Of a stretch of 36,506 nucleotides of DNA, positions 24,843 through 32,161 are shown piece by piece (the stretch's first letter is position 1; every line of letters begins with the position of its first letter). Position numbers and translations under genes: made by a program. The notes beneath the pieces were generated by a model, which was given only the letters and a program-made list of their open reading frames with translations, did not search any database and had not been told where the DNA came from. Source of the DNA: Deltaproteobacteria bacterium UBA6106 (GTDB lineage Bacteria; Desulfobacterota; Syntrophorhabdia; Syntrophorhabdales; Syntrophorhabdaceae); the NCBI GenBank assembly GCA_002428485.1, contig DIWM01000045.1:13915-50420 (forward strand), written 5' to 3'.

Positions 24843-25855
24843 GCATTCCCGGCAGGTATTCCATAATCCCTGCTCTCCGGCACTCTTTTCGTCAGCTCGC
24901 TTTTCAGTTGATCGATGCCCCACCGCTTGAGAGCGCTCACTGCGAGGACCTGTTCGCCCATTCCCATGAAAAAGCTCTCCCATCCCGTACGATCACCCTG
25001 CGGTACAAGGTCAGTCTTATTAAGGACAATGAGCCTTTTCCTGCGGAGCAGCTCTTCCTTATATGAACCGAGTTCTGACAGCAATATCCTGTAGTCCCCG
25101 TCAGGAGAACCTGAAGAGATATCGAGGACAATAAGGAGCATCCCGGTCCTTTCTATGTGCTTCAAAAAACCGATGCCAAGCCCTTTGCCGCCCGAAGCCC
25201 CTTCTATGATGCCCGGTATGTCGGCAACTACAAAGGTCATGTTGCCATCCCGCAGCACCCCGAGCGACGGGCTTAAGGTTGTAAAGGGATAATCGCCTAT
25301 CTTTGGTTTTGCATCGGTCAGGCAGGATATGAGGGTTGATTTACCTGCATTGGGCAGACCGACAAGCCCTATATCGGCGAGAAGCTTAAGGACCAGGCGA
25401 AGATGCTGCCCCTGCCCCTCTTCCCCGTAATCACACTCGAGAGGGGTGCGATGCATCGATGTCTGGAAGCGACTGTTGCCCCTTCCGCCTCTTCCCCCCT
25501 TTACAATAACATGGTTCTCGTTATCTTCTGTGATCTCGCGCAGAAGCGAGGCGCCACCCTCACCGTATACAACTGTACCGAGAGGCACATAGATCGTGAT
25601 GTCTTTGCCGGCTCTTCCTGTCTTATTTTTCCCGCTTCCATGTTTACCGTTCTCTGCCCTGTACACGCGTTTGTATCTGAAATCCATGAGGCTTGTGAGG
25701 CTTTTCTTTCCGGATATGATTACATCCCCTCCTTTGCCCCCGTCTCCGCCGTCAGGCCCGCCGCGCGGGACAAATTTCTCCCTTCTGAAACTTACACAAC
25801 CGTTACCGCCTTTGCCGGCCTCAACATAGATCTTTGCTTCATCAACAAATTTCAT
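24839..25855 (-). CDS. obgE: GTPase ObgE/CgtA
   Basis: A 338-residue ribosome-associated GTPase. The glycine-rich Obg fold (about residues 1-157) begins MKFVDEAKIYVEAGKGGNG. The G domain has GLPNAGKST, the switch DIPGIIEGAS, NKTD and the G5 motif VSALK. It has no long C-terminal extension, so the OCT domain found in some lineages is absent. It acts in large-subunit maturation and the stringent response. It overlaps rpmA by four bases, the standard rplU-rpmA-obgE arrangement. Confidence 0.97.
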   Translation of the reverse strand: MKFVDEAKIYVEAGKGGNGCVSFRREKFVPRGGPDGGDGGKGGDVIISGKKSLTSLMDFRYKRVYRAENGKHGSGKNKTGRAGKDITIYVPLGTVVYGEGGASLLREITEDNENHVIVKGGRGGRGNSRFQTSMHRTPLECDYGEEGQGQHLRLVLKLLADIGLVGLPNAGKSTLISCLTDAKPKIGDYPFTTLSPSLGVLRDGNMTFVVADIPGIIEGASGGKGLGIGFLKHIERTGMLLIVLDISSGSPDGDYRILLSELGSYKEELLRRKRLIVLNKTDLVPQGDRTGWESFFMGMGEQVLAVSALKRWGIDQLKSELTKRVPESRDYGIPAGNA

Positions 25856-26106
25856 TCAGCAGGATAGACATGGGCCTGTTTTTTATCCCCCGCTGTTTTA
25901 AAGCTTACAACTCCGTCTATCAACGCAAAGAGGGTGCGGTCACGGCCCATCCCCACATTGTCACCCGGGTGAATCTTTGTGCCGTGCTGTCTCATTATAA
26001 TGGTCCCGGCCTTGACAACCTGGCCGCCGAAGATCTTCACGCCCAGCCTCTGGCCTTTACTGTCCCTTCCGTTCCTTGAACTTCCTCCAGCCTTTTTATG
26101 TGCCAT
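25852..26106 (-). CDS. rpmA: Large-subunit ribosomal protein L27
   Basis: An 84-residue ribosomal protein with the characteristic MAHKKAGGSSRNGRDSKGQR N-terminus, which reaches the peptidyl-transferase centre, and FGGQVVKAGTIIMRQHGTKIHPG. The N-terminus has no cleavable extension of the Firmicutes type. It follows rplU with a single-base gap. Confidence 0.98.
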   Translation of the reverse strand: MAHKKAGGSSRNGRDSKGQRLGVKIFGGQVVKAGTIIMRQHGTKIHPGDNVGMGRDRTLFALIDGVVSFKTAGDKKQAHVYPAE

Positions 26107-26107
26107 C

Positions 26108-26425
26108 TTATGCCTCCAGGATGATCTTTTCTATAAGTAATTCGGTGTAGTGCTGACGATGCCCCTTCTTTACCTTGTAATCTTTCCGCCTTTTGTACTT
26201 GAAGACCGTTACCTTTTCATCCCGTCCATGCGCAACGACCTTGCCCTGCGCATAGGCACCTTGTACAAAAGGTGTTCCAACGATTGAACCCTGTCCGGTA
26301 TCGACCATCAGCACGTCTTTCAACTGGACACCATCTCCCTCAGCGGCAGCGATGTGCTCCAGCTTTACCCTGTTCCCTTCTGTTATCTTGTATTGCTTGC
26401 CTCCGTTTGCGATGATCGCATACAT
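26108..26425 (-). CDS. rplU: Large-subunit ribosomal protein L21
   Basis: A 105-residue ribosomal protein beginning MYAIIANGGKQYKI and ending with the conserved basic RRKDYKVKKGHRQHYT segment. It heads the long minus-strand operon; AAGGAG just upstream of the ATG gives a strong start. Confidence 0.98.
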   Translation of the reverse strand: MYAIIANGGKQYKITEGNRVKLEHIAAAEGDGVQLKDVLMVDTGQGSIVGTPFVQGAYAQGKVVAHGRDEKVTVFKYKRRKDYKVKKGHRQHYTELLIEKIILEA

Positions 26426-26463
26426 AAACCTTCTCCTTGCTTTTATTTGAAAAAAAACACACT

Positions 26464-26493
26464 ATAGTATGATAATTACAACGAAAAAGTCAA
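26464..26493 (-). promoter_or_regulatory. Promoter of the rplU-led operon
   Basis: On the minus strand TTGACT (26493-26488) and TACTAT (26469-26464) are 18 bases apart, 39 bases before the rplU ATG. A possible divergent promoter for the zincin gene overlaps it on the plus strand: TTGAAA at 26447-26452 and GATAAT at 26471-26476, spacing 18. Confidence 0.55.
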
Positions 26494-26507
26494 TAGAGAA
26501 AAGGTAA

Positions 26508-26882
26508 ATGAAGCTCAGCGAAAAAGAGTTCGACAAAATTGTAAAGAGGGCGATCCGGCGAATACCCGGCGAGATCAGGCATCATCTCGACAACCTCGTG
26601 ATCTCCGTGAGGAAAAGGCCCACAAGGGCAATGCTCAAAGATGTCGGCCTGCCTCCGGGTGATGTCCTTTTTGGCCTCTTTCAGGGTATTTCGCTGCTGG
26701 AGCGGTCAGTCACTGCGCCGCCCCTTTTCCCTGACACGATCTTTCTTTTCCAGGGACCCATTGAGGGGTCCTGCGAAAACATTGAAGAACTGGAAGAGCA
26801 GGTCGAAATAACCCTTGTCCATGAGATAGCGCATTTCGTAGGTATGACCGAGGAAAGGCTTGTAGAGCTCGGGTACGGATAG
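26508..26882 (+). CDS. Minimal zincin-like metallopeptidase family protein
   Basis: A 124-residue protein of the short bacterial metallopeptidase family (DUF1025 type). The zinc motif HEIAHFVGMTEE (HExxHxxGxxxE) near residues 104-115 supplies two His and a Glu ligand. FQGPIE and the preceding IFLFQ strand are typical. Substrates are not known and no signal peptide is seen. AAAGG precedes the ATG. It is divergent from rplU and convergent with a stress-protein gene; its stop codon lies three bases from the start of a heptad array. Confidence 0.9.
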   Translation: MKLSEKEFDKIVKRAIRRIPGEIRHHLDNLVISVRKRPTRAMLKDVGLPPGDVLFGLFQGISLLERSVTAPPLFPDTIFLFQGPIEGSCENIEELEEQVEITLVHEIAHFVGMTEERLVELGYG

Positions 26883-26884
26883 GC

Positions 26885-27111
26885 CCGGATGCCGGTTGCT
26901 GGATGCCGGACGTGAAAAACAGCTCATGGTTCATAGCGAAACATCCGTGAGGCGTCAGGCGTGAGGCGAAAGGGGATGAAACCCGTTCGGCGTTGGGCGT
27001 AAGGAGAAAATCCGTGAGGCGTGGATCGTAAATCGTGAGGGGATTAAATCGCCTAACGCCTTACGCCTAACGACTTACGGGTTTATAGAGGCTGTTCGCT
27101 GACGGCTGATG
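26885..27111. repeat. Heptad array between convergent genes with inverted arms
   Basis: It starts with CCGGATG, CCGGTTG and CTGGATG units (26885-26912), then AGCTCAT-type units (26921-26941). From 26945 (CCGTGAG) to 27077 the register is continuous for 19 units, passing from GCGTGAG-type to CGCCTAA-type, its reverse-complement family (27050-27077). GCTGTTC, GCTGACG and GCTGATG follow at 27091-27111. The two arms could fold back on each other in RNA from either strand. No gene is seen. Confidence 0.88.
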
Positions 27112-27124
27112 AACACCGGTCTTC

Positions 27125-27571
27125 TTATCTCGTCAGAAGTACTGGGCATTGTGCGCCTTTGAGGACGTTTCTTGCCACGCCCCCGATCAGGTATTTTGCT
27201 ATACCGGACTGGCCAAGCGATGCAATGACGATAAGGTCAATCTCCTTGTCCTTCGCCTCCTGCAGTATCGCATCATAGGTGATCCCCGTCCCGATATCGG
27301 TATGGACCTCTACCTCCCTGGATTTCGGGAACTTTTCAAGCTGCCTCTTCAGGCTATTACCGGCAGAATCCAGAGCCTGCCGCTTGATCTCTTCCACCAT
27401 ATCGTCGCTGATGCTGTAGTCGATGGCACACCGGTGTATTATCAGGTGGATCGCATGGAAAAGATAGACCTTTGCGTTATATTGTTTGGCGATATCCAGG
27501 GCCTGGTTCAAGGCCCTGTCGGAATACTCTGAAAAATCTGTCGGTACGAGAATCTTTGTCGGCCTTAACAT
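27125..27571 (-). CDS. Universal stress protein (UspA family), first of a tandem pair
   Basis: A single-domain, 148-residue Usp. It begins LRPTKILVPTDFSEYSD and ends with ASLGQSGIAKYLIGGVARNVLKGAQCPVLL. The nucleotide-binding pattern is present, but the Ser/Thr that usually follows the last glycine is Gly here, so ATP binding is uncertain. It is a clear paralogue of the neighbour 69 bases upstream. The start at 27571 has a G-rich ribosome site (AAGGGGGTGG) at good distance; a longer frame to 27637 would run through the hairpin between the genes. Confidence 0.9.
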   Translation of the reverse strand: MLRPTKILVPTDFSEYSDRALNQALDIAKQYNAKVYLFHAIHLIIHRCAIDYSISDDMVEEIKRQALDSAGNSLKRQLEKFPKSREVEVHTDIGTGITYDAILQEAKDKEIDLIVIASLGQSGIAKYLIGGVARNVLKGAQCPVLLTR

Positions 27572-27594
27572 TGGTACCACCCCCTTCACGTTCA

Positions 27595-27615
27595 TGAGCC
27601 CAAAAAGAGGGCTCA
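27595..27615. other. Hairpin between the two stress-protein genes
   Basis: TGAGCCC and GGGCTCA form a perfect 7-bp stem with a 7-base A-rich loop. No T-run follows on the minus strand, so it is not a standard terminator. It may stabilise or process the two-gene mRNA and change the relative expression of the copies. Confidence 0.5.
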
Positions 27616-27640
27616 ATCGTCCCGCGCCTCGCTGCAACCG

Positions 27641-28099
27641 TTATTTCGTCAGCAGCACAGGGCATTTTGCGCCCTTAAGGACGTTTCTTGCAACTCCGCC
27701 GATCAGGTATCGCGCGATTCCTGTTCTCCCGAGGGACGCTATGACCACGAGATCGATGCCCTTTTCTTCCTGCGCCCTGAGTATCTCTTCAGCAGGGACA
27801 CCGCTGACCACTTCGGGGACAACTTCTACTTCCTTGCTTTGCGCGAATTTGCCGATCTGCTTTGTGAGCTTGTTTTGTGCCGTTTTGACAAGCGTTCTCT
27901 CGTATTTCCGGATCTCCTTTGGAGTTATGGCGATGTCGGAATAGTCATCTGTCAAAACCCGCTGGATCCTCTCGTGTACGACGTGCAGAACGTATACCTT
28001 TGCCTTGTACTCAACAGCGATATCAAGGGCTTGCTGCAACGCCTTGTCGGAATATCCGGAAAAATCGGTGGGAACAAGAATCTTTGTCGGCATAAGCAT
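27641..28099 (-). CDS. Universal stress protein (UspA family), second of a tandem pair
   Basis: A 152-residue Usp. Its N-terminus (MPTKILVPTDFSGYSDKAL) and C-terminus (IASLGRTGIARYLIGGVARNVLKGAKCPVLL) are almost the same as in the downstream copy, while the middle (about residues 40-110) has diverged, suggesting an older duplication with conserved ends. GGAGGG lies eight bases before the ATG. It is the first gene after a strong promoter. Confidence 0.92.
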   Translation of the reverse strand: MLMPTKILVPTDFSGYSDKALQQALDIAVEYKAKVYVLHVVHERIQRVLTDDYSDIAITPKEIRKYERTLVKTAQNKLTKQIGKFAQSKEVEVVPEVVSGVPAEEILRAQEEKGIDLVVIASLGRTGIARYLIGGVARNVLKGAKCPVLLTK

Positions 28100-28171
28100 A
28101 CCTCATCCCTCCTTTCATTAGGTAAATCTTCCAGTATTGCCGATCTTTTTATTGATTACCCTCCTACCCTA

Positions 28172-28199
28172 ATCATAGCACCCGTTAAGCGTTTGTCAA
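28172..28199 (-). promoter_or_regulatory. Strong sigma-70 promoter of the stress-protein pair
   Basis: On the minus strand a perfect TTGACA (28199-28194) is followed after 16 bases by TATGAT (28177-28172). The leader is about 65 bases long. The heptad array begins about 15 bases upstream of the -35 box, so the array ends where the promoter starts. Confidence 0.6.
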
Positions 28200-28214
28200 T
28201 GAGAGGAGCAACAC

Positions 28215-28433
28215 CCGTAAATCGTGAGGCGTGAGGCGTGAGGCGATGAACCCCGGAAGGCGTGGGAGAGAAAGGCGGCTGAGAGCGGAGATTCGATATT
28301 CCCTATTTTGTTGTCATCGCGAGGAGCAGAGCGACGTGGCGATCCAAGGGTCTTTCTCCTCTTACGATCACGCCTTACGATTCACGGATTTTGCTCTCAC
28401 CCCTTACGATTTACGCCTCACGACTTACGAGAT
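28215..28433. repeat. Inverted heptad arrays around a non-heptad core
   Basis: The left arm runs in one register from 28215 (CCGTAAA) for 12 units, with GCGTGAG at 28229 and 28236. The right arm runs from 28361 (CTTACGA) to 28430 for ten units, with CTTACGA at 28361, 28403 and 28424. Between them lies a non-heptad core that includes GTCATCGCGAGGAGCAGAGC. The right arm provides the TAA stop codon and last codon of the thioesterase gene. Bases 28242-28263 are the reverse complement of 10227-10248. Confidence 0.88.
28312..28350. repeat. Possible dispersed GTCATYGCGAGGAG-type element
   Basis: The core between the two heptad arms contains GTCATCGCGAGGAG, then GCGACGTGGCGATCC. From memory it is close to a short, semi-palindromic repeat found in many unrelated bacterial genomes (GTCATTGCGAGGAG...GCAATC). 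ATCGC and GCGAT at its ends can pair. Only one copy is present here, so its repeated nature is not shown by this window. Confidence 0.4.
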
Positions 28434-28910
28434 TAATGAATAGAAGTGTTGTTTGATCTTTGGCGATGTATTGCTGAAATCAAATTTGTCGATGAATCGC
28501 GCAGCGGATATGTCCTTTGCCTCCCTGAATATGGCGTTGACCCTGGCACATAGTTCTCCATTCCGGTCCTCCATCCACGCCGTTGCAAGGAAATCCCGCT
28601 CCTCGATCTTGAGGAATTTACCTTTCGCTCTATAGGGCATATTACACATGACGGGCTTCAGAAAGTCCATCTCCGTATGCCGGGACATGTATATCTTCTT
28701 TGTTTCCAGGAAGATAGCATACCAGATGGTAACGTCAAGGATACCAAAGATCATTCCTCCGTGCAAGACGTCCGTGTATCCTTCGAAACGCTTATCGATA
28801 TTCACATCGCAGAACACAATTCCTTTATCGTACATCATTTTAAGCTGCAGGCCGTCTTTTCTCCCTAATCCGCAGAAAAAAGAGTCCTTATAAAACGGTA
28901 AAACATCCAT
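28425..28910 (-). CDS. PaaI-like hotdog-fold thioesterase
   Basis: A 161-residue protein with the hotdog signature YTDVLHGGMIFGILDVTIWYA, the usual place of the catalytic Asp and active-site HGG motif in PaaI-type acyl-CoA thioesterases. MDFLKPV and the strand KGKFLKIEERDFLATA complete the fold. The acyl-CoA substrate is unknown. AAGGAG overlapping the rlmN stop codon lies ten bases before the ATG, so it is probably co-transcribed with rlmN. The last codon and stop come from the heptad array downstream. Confidence 0.85.
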   Translation of the reverse strand: MDVLPFYKDSFFCGLGRKDGLQLKMMYDKGIVFCDVNIDKRFEGYTDVLHGGMIFGILDVTIWYAIFLETKKIYMSRHTEMDFLKPVMCNMPYRAKGKFLKIEERDFLATAWMEDRNGELCARVNAIFREAKDISAARFIDKFDFSNTSPKIKQHFYSLIS

Positions 28911-28925
28911 TAGATGAAATCTCCT

Positions 28926-29951
28926 TCATAAATACCTCGCCCCCAGCTGACCGCACCCTCCGCATATGTCCCGGCCCCTTGAATCCCGTATGATCGTCGT
29001 AAAATGCCTGTCAAGAAGATAGGACTGGAATCTTTGTATTGATGCAGGTTCCGGCGTTTTGAATTCAATATAGGGCGACTCGTTATAGGGGATAAGATTG
29101 ATCTTGCACTTCACTCCTTTTAAAAGCTCCGCAAGCCTTTTCGCATCGTCAAGCGAATCGTTAACACCTCTTAACAATACATATTCGAAGGTAATCCTTG
29201 CCCTGTTCGGCAATTTGAATGCTCTCACGAACTGGATGATCTTTCCGATGGAATACAACCTGTTGATCGGCATGATCGATGTGCGTGTTCCGTCATCTGC
29301 GGCATTGAGCGAGATGGCGATCACGGCCGACCTCGGCTCCAGCATCTTTAAGCCTTCAACAAGACCGACAGAAGAAACGGTGATCCTCCTGTATGAAAAA
29401 TCAAGACCAAGGGGGTCCCTGATAATATCAAGTGCAGGCGCCACGTTGTCAAAGTTGTCCATCGGCTCCCCCATGCCCATGAGAACGATATTGGTTATCC
29501 TTTCGCCTGAGCTCCTTTTAATGTCTTCTTTCACTGCCATAACCTGACCGACGATCTCGTGCACGGCAAGATTTCTCTTGAACCCCATCCTGCCGGTAAC
29601 GCAGAACCTGCATCCCATCCTGCATCCTATCTGCGTTGATATACAGAGGGTATTCCTGTCCTTTTCAGGCATGAGGATGCTTTCTATAATATGTCCGTCT
29701 TCAGCAGAGAACGCGAATTTCTTCGAGCCGTCCTTTGACGTGAGCGCCTCTTTTATCGGGAGCAGGTCGGTAGAGAATGTATCCTTGAAGATCTTGCGGA
29801 GGCCCCTGGGTATGTTGGTCATCCCGTCAAAGTCAAAGACGCCCTGATTGTAGATCCATTTATAGAGCTGCCTTGCCCTGTATTTTTCTTTACCCGTTGC
29901 GCCTATCGCTTTTTCAAGCCCGGGGAGGGTGAAACCGAAAAAACTCTCCAT
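28926..29951 (-). CDS. rlmN: 23S rRNA/tRNA adenine-C2 methyltransferase RlmN
   Basis: A 341-residue radical SAM methyltransferase that modifies A2503 of 23S rRNA and A37 of some tRNAs. The cluster motif is CRMGCRFC, GMGEPMDNFDNV is conserved, and the methyl-carrying cysteine lies in the C-terminal GRDICGGCGQL. The start is taken at ATG 29951 (MESFFGFTLPGLE), where family similarity begins. A TTG 25 codons upstream lacks a ribosome site and family resemblance. Confidence 0.95.
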   Translation of the reverse strand: MESFFGFTLPGLEKAIGATGKEKYRARQLYKWIYNQGVFDFDGMTNIPRGLRKIFKDTFSTDLLPIKEALTSKDGSKKFAFSAEDGHIIESILMPEKDRNTLCISTQIGCRMGCRFCVTGRMGFKRNLAVHEIVGQVMAVKEDIKRSSGERITNIVLMGMGEPMDNFDNVAPALDIIRDPLGLDFSYRRITVSSVGLVEGLKMLEPRSAVIAISLNAADDGTRTSIMPINRLYSIGKIIQFVRAFKLPNRARITFEYVLLRGVNDSLDDAKRLAELLKGVKCKINLIPYNESPYIEFKTPEPASIQRFQSYLLDRHFTTIIRDSRGRDICGGCGQLGARYL

Positions 29952-30044
29952 TCTATTTGGTTTTTCTCCGTATTGTATGGCCGTATGTTTCCCACATACA
30001 ATACCAGAAAACACGGGGTCTTTCAAGGATTTAAGGGGGCTGTT

Positions 30045-31688
30045 TCACAAATCGACGGTCAGGGAATGGGCTGTTTTGAAGCCTTTGATCGTTGCCCCAA
30101 CGATCCTTTTAAAAAAATGGGCTGTGAGCTCCCTGTCCTGCGGCTCATCGATATAGTCTCGCACCCCCCTGTCGTAGGCTACGAGCCTCTTTTCAGTGAT
30201 AAGGGTTCTCATGATACTATCGTCATGGCGATTTCTCCCGCACTGCGCCGTTTCGAGGATGTCGCTCAGCCTTTCAATACCGGCGTTTCTGTCGAGAAAC
30301 CGCTTCACGGCGTTGATGAACCTGACAAGCTTCATGAGTGTAAAAACAGCTTCCCGGGGAAGCAAGGGGTTGACGGGCAGCATGTAGCTTGACCGCAATG
30401 TTTTGACATCTTCTTCCCGGAAGCTGCCGGAGGCCTCATCAAATATGCGGCTTCCGGGGGCGAGATAAAAGATGCTCGGGCCGAGGAGGACTCTCTTACC
30501 CATAAGAAAGAGGATGGTGTCGATGATGTCGTCCGGCCTTTGATCCGGCAGCCCCATGATAAAGTGGAGCTCTACGTCAAACGGAGATGACTCGAGAAAA
30601 GGCAAAAGCCTGAGGAGGTTGAAGGGCGCCGGCCTTTTCTGTCTCTCTATGACAGATTCGGATACATCGACGAGAGAAAAGTTCAGGCGCCGGAAACCGG
30701 CGTCCGACATATTTTCCAGCGTTCTCATATCCATCGTCTCTGCATAGATGCCGTTCATCGCGGAAAGGGTCAGGCCTTTGCCGCTGAGAAGGGAAAGGAC
30801 CTCATTGAAAAAGTCAAGGTCAAGGTTCAGCATATCGTCTTCGAAGTCTATCGCCTCGATACCGGCCTCAAGACAGGAAGATATTTCCTGCCCGATGTTT
30901 CCGATGCTCCTTTTTCTGTATGGGACAGGGGGCTTGCCGCAGAAGGCACAGTGGAAAGGGCATCCCCGCGACGTGAGAAAAAAGGTATAGTTCTTCCCGC
31001 TTATCCGGTAATCAGAAGGATCCAGCAGCCCTCTCTCCGGAATGCGGTCGATATCTTTTTCGATCGCTATATCTGATATGGAATAATCGCCGTTATGTCT
31101 TGAAGAAACTCCAGGTATGCCTGCCACGGCTTTTCTCCTGTCTGACCTTAGTGCCTGGATCAATGAAAAAAGCGGCGTCTCGCCTTCACCCCGTACGACA
31201 TAATCAACATATGAACTTCTGAGCAAATGGAGCGGGAAAAGCGTGGGATGCGTGCCGCCCATGACCGTTACGATATCATCGCTGACCTTCTTGGTTATCT
31301 TTGCTACTTCGAGGGCTTCAAGTGAATAGGTCGTGTATGAAGATGTGATGGCAACAACATCAGGTGCGTGCCGCCTGATCGTTGCCTCGATCTCTCTGCC
31401 GTCTGCGCCAAAGCGGTAGTATCTGCGGAAAAGCGAGAAAGGCGAATAATGATCGTCCCGATAGTAGTCTCTCAATTCAGGGAAGGGGTGGTTTTTAATG
31501 GCTCGCGGTCTTCTGTTGCTCCGCAGATCAACAACCGAGACGTCGCAAACATCCCGGATCGCCGCTGCAAGATAAAGAAGCGCAAGGGGGTAGGTCCGTA
31601 TGGACGTGTCGTAGAAATCCTCAATGGGGGGCTGTATGAGGAGCACCTTCACGGGAAGATTATAGTAAAAATGCTTCCAAATTGACAC
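30045..31688 (-). CDS. B12-binding-domain radical SAM protein
   Basis: A protein of up to 547 residues. An N-terminal cobalamin-binding-type domain (about 12-160: VLLIQPPIEDFYDTSIRTYPLALLYLAAAI and VMGGTHPTLFP) precedes a radical SAM core with SRGCPFHCAFC (about residues 240-250) and DFEDDMLNLD. The B12-binding histidine motif DxHxxG is not evident, as in many members. Likely reactions are methylation or rearrangement of an unknown substrate. GTG 31688 gives the longest frame; GTG 31652 (12 codons later, immediately before KVLLIQPP) is also possible. A perfect TATAAT on the minus strand (31664-31659) lies between the two, which favours the later start. Eighteen bases separate it from the longest rlmN frame. 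Confidence 0.85.
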   Translation of the reverse strand: MSIWKHFYYNLPVKVLLIQPPIEDFYDTSIRTYPLALLYLAAAIRDVCDVSVVDLRSNRRPRAIKNHPFPELRDYYRDDHYSPFSLFRRYYRFGADGREIEATIRRHAPDVVAITSSYTTYSLEALEVAKITKKVSDDIVTVMGGTHPTLFPLHLLRSSYVDYVVRGEGETPLFSLIQALRSDRRKAVAGIPGVSSRHNGDYSISDIAIEKDIDRIPERGLLDPSDYRISGKNYTFFLTSRGCPFHCAFCGKPPVPYRKRSIGNIGQEISSCLEAGIEAIDFEDDMLNLDLDFFNEVLSLLSGKGLTLSAMNGIYAETMDMRTLENMSDAGFRRLNFSLVDVSESVIERQKRPAPFNLLRLLPFLESSPFDVELHFIMGLPDQRPDDIIDTILFLMGKRVLLGPSIFYLAPGSRIFDEASGSFREEDVKTLRSSYMLPVNPLLPREAVFTLMKLVRFINAVKRFLDRNAGIERLSDILETAQCGRNRHDDSIMRTLITEKRLVAYDRGVRDYIDEPQDRELTAHFFKRIVGATIKGFKTAHSLTVDL

Positions 31689-31701
31689 TCAAAGATCATC
31701 G

Positions 31702-32016
31702 TTACGTTTTCAGTTTCTTCCCTACCTTCTTTTCTATCGAAGCGACCTTCTGCACAAGCCTTCCCTTCTTGCCTTTCCGTATATCGAACTTGATCGTTGA
31801 ATAGATCCTGTTGCAGTCAGGCTCAAGTTCTTTATATGCCTGCCTGATGATCTTCAGCGCAGCGTCAAAGGTGTCAACTTCAACGACAGTGCCCATGGGC
31901 GTGAGCTTGTAGTGTAAAGCGCTTTTGTCGATGACCTTGAGGAGCCTGCTTACGTACTCGCTGACGCTCTCCCCTTTATCCGTCGGGAACATGGCAAACT
32001 CGAACATTACAGACAT
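31702..32016 (-). CDS. MTH1187-family thiamine-binding protein
   Basis: A 104-residue ferredoxin-fold protein of the MTH1187/YqgV (DUF77) family. The pattern MFEFAMFPTDKGESVSEYVS, YKLTPMGTVVE and a C-terminal RKGKKGRLVQKVASIE stretch is typical. Family members bind thiamine-like ligands and are often single genes; the physiological role is unclear. AAGGAGG lies five bases upstream of the ATG. Confidence 0.92.
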   Translation of the reverse strand: MSVMFEFAMFPTDKGESVSEYVSRLLKVIDKSALHYKLTPMGTVVEVDTFDAALKIIRQAYKELEPDCNRIYSTIKFDIRKGKKGRLVQKVASIEKKVGKKLKT

Positions 32017-32036
32017 ACCAACCTCCTTCTTGTGTA

Positions 32037-32065
32037 ATTATATGGATGAACCTATTCCATTTCAA
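32037..32065 (-). promoter_or_regulatory. Strong sigma-70 promoter of the MTH1187-family gene
   Basis: On the minus strand TTGAAA (32065-32060) and a perfect TATAAT (32042-32037) are 17 bases apart. A second TATAAT on the plus strand (32079-32084), with a weak -35, could serve the divergent AsmA-like gene. Confidence 0.6.
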
Positions 32066-32161
32066 GCACCTCATGGCATATAATAAGGATGAAAATGGAT
32101 GCACCAATGAGGAGATGAGCACGTTTCACTTTTCACGATACAGGTATAACGGAGGGTTATG

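Noticed and set aside
24139..24930. A 263-codon plus-strand frame
   Set aside because: Antisense to proB and the end of obgE, both of which are unmistakable.
24839..24983. 47-residue N-terminal extension of ProB
   Set aside because: It lies inside obgE in another frame and has no family resemblance; the start at the obgE stop is standard.
28100..28165. Riboswitch in the leader of the stress-protein pair
   Set aside because: The leader is only about 65 bases, with weak internal pairing and no motif that I recognise.
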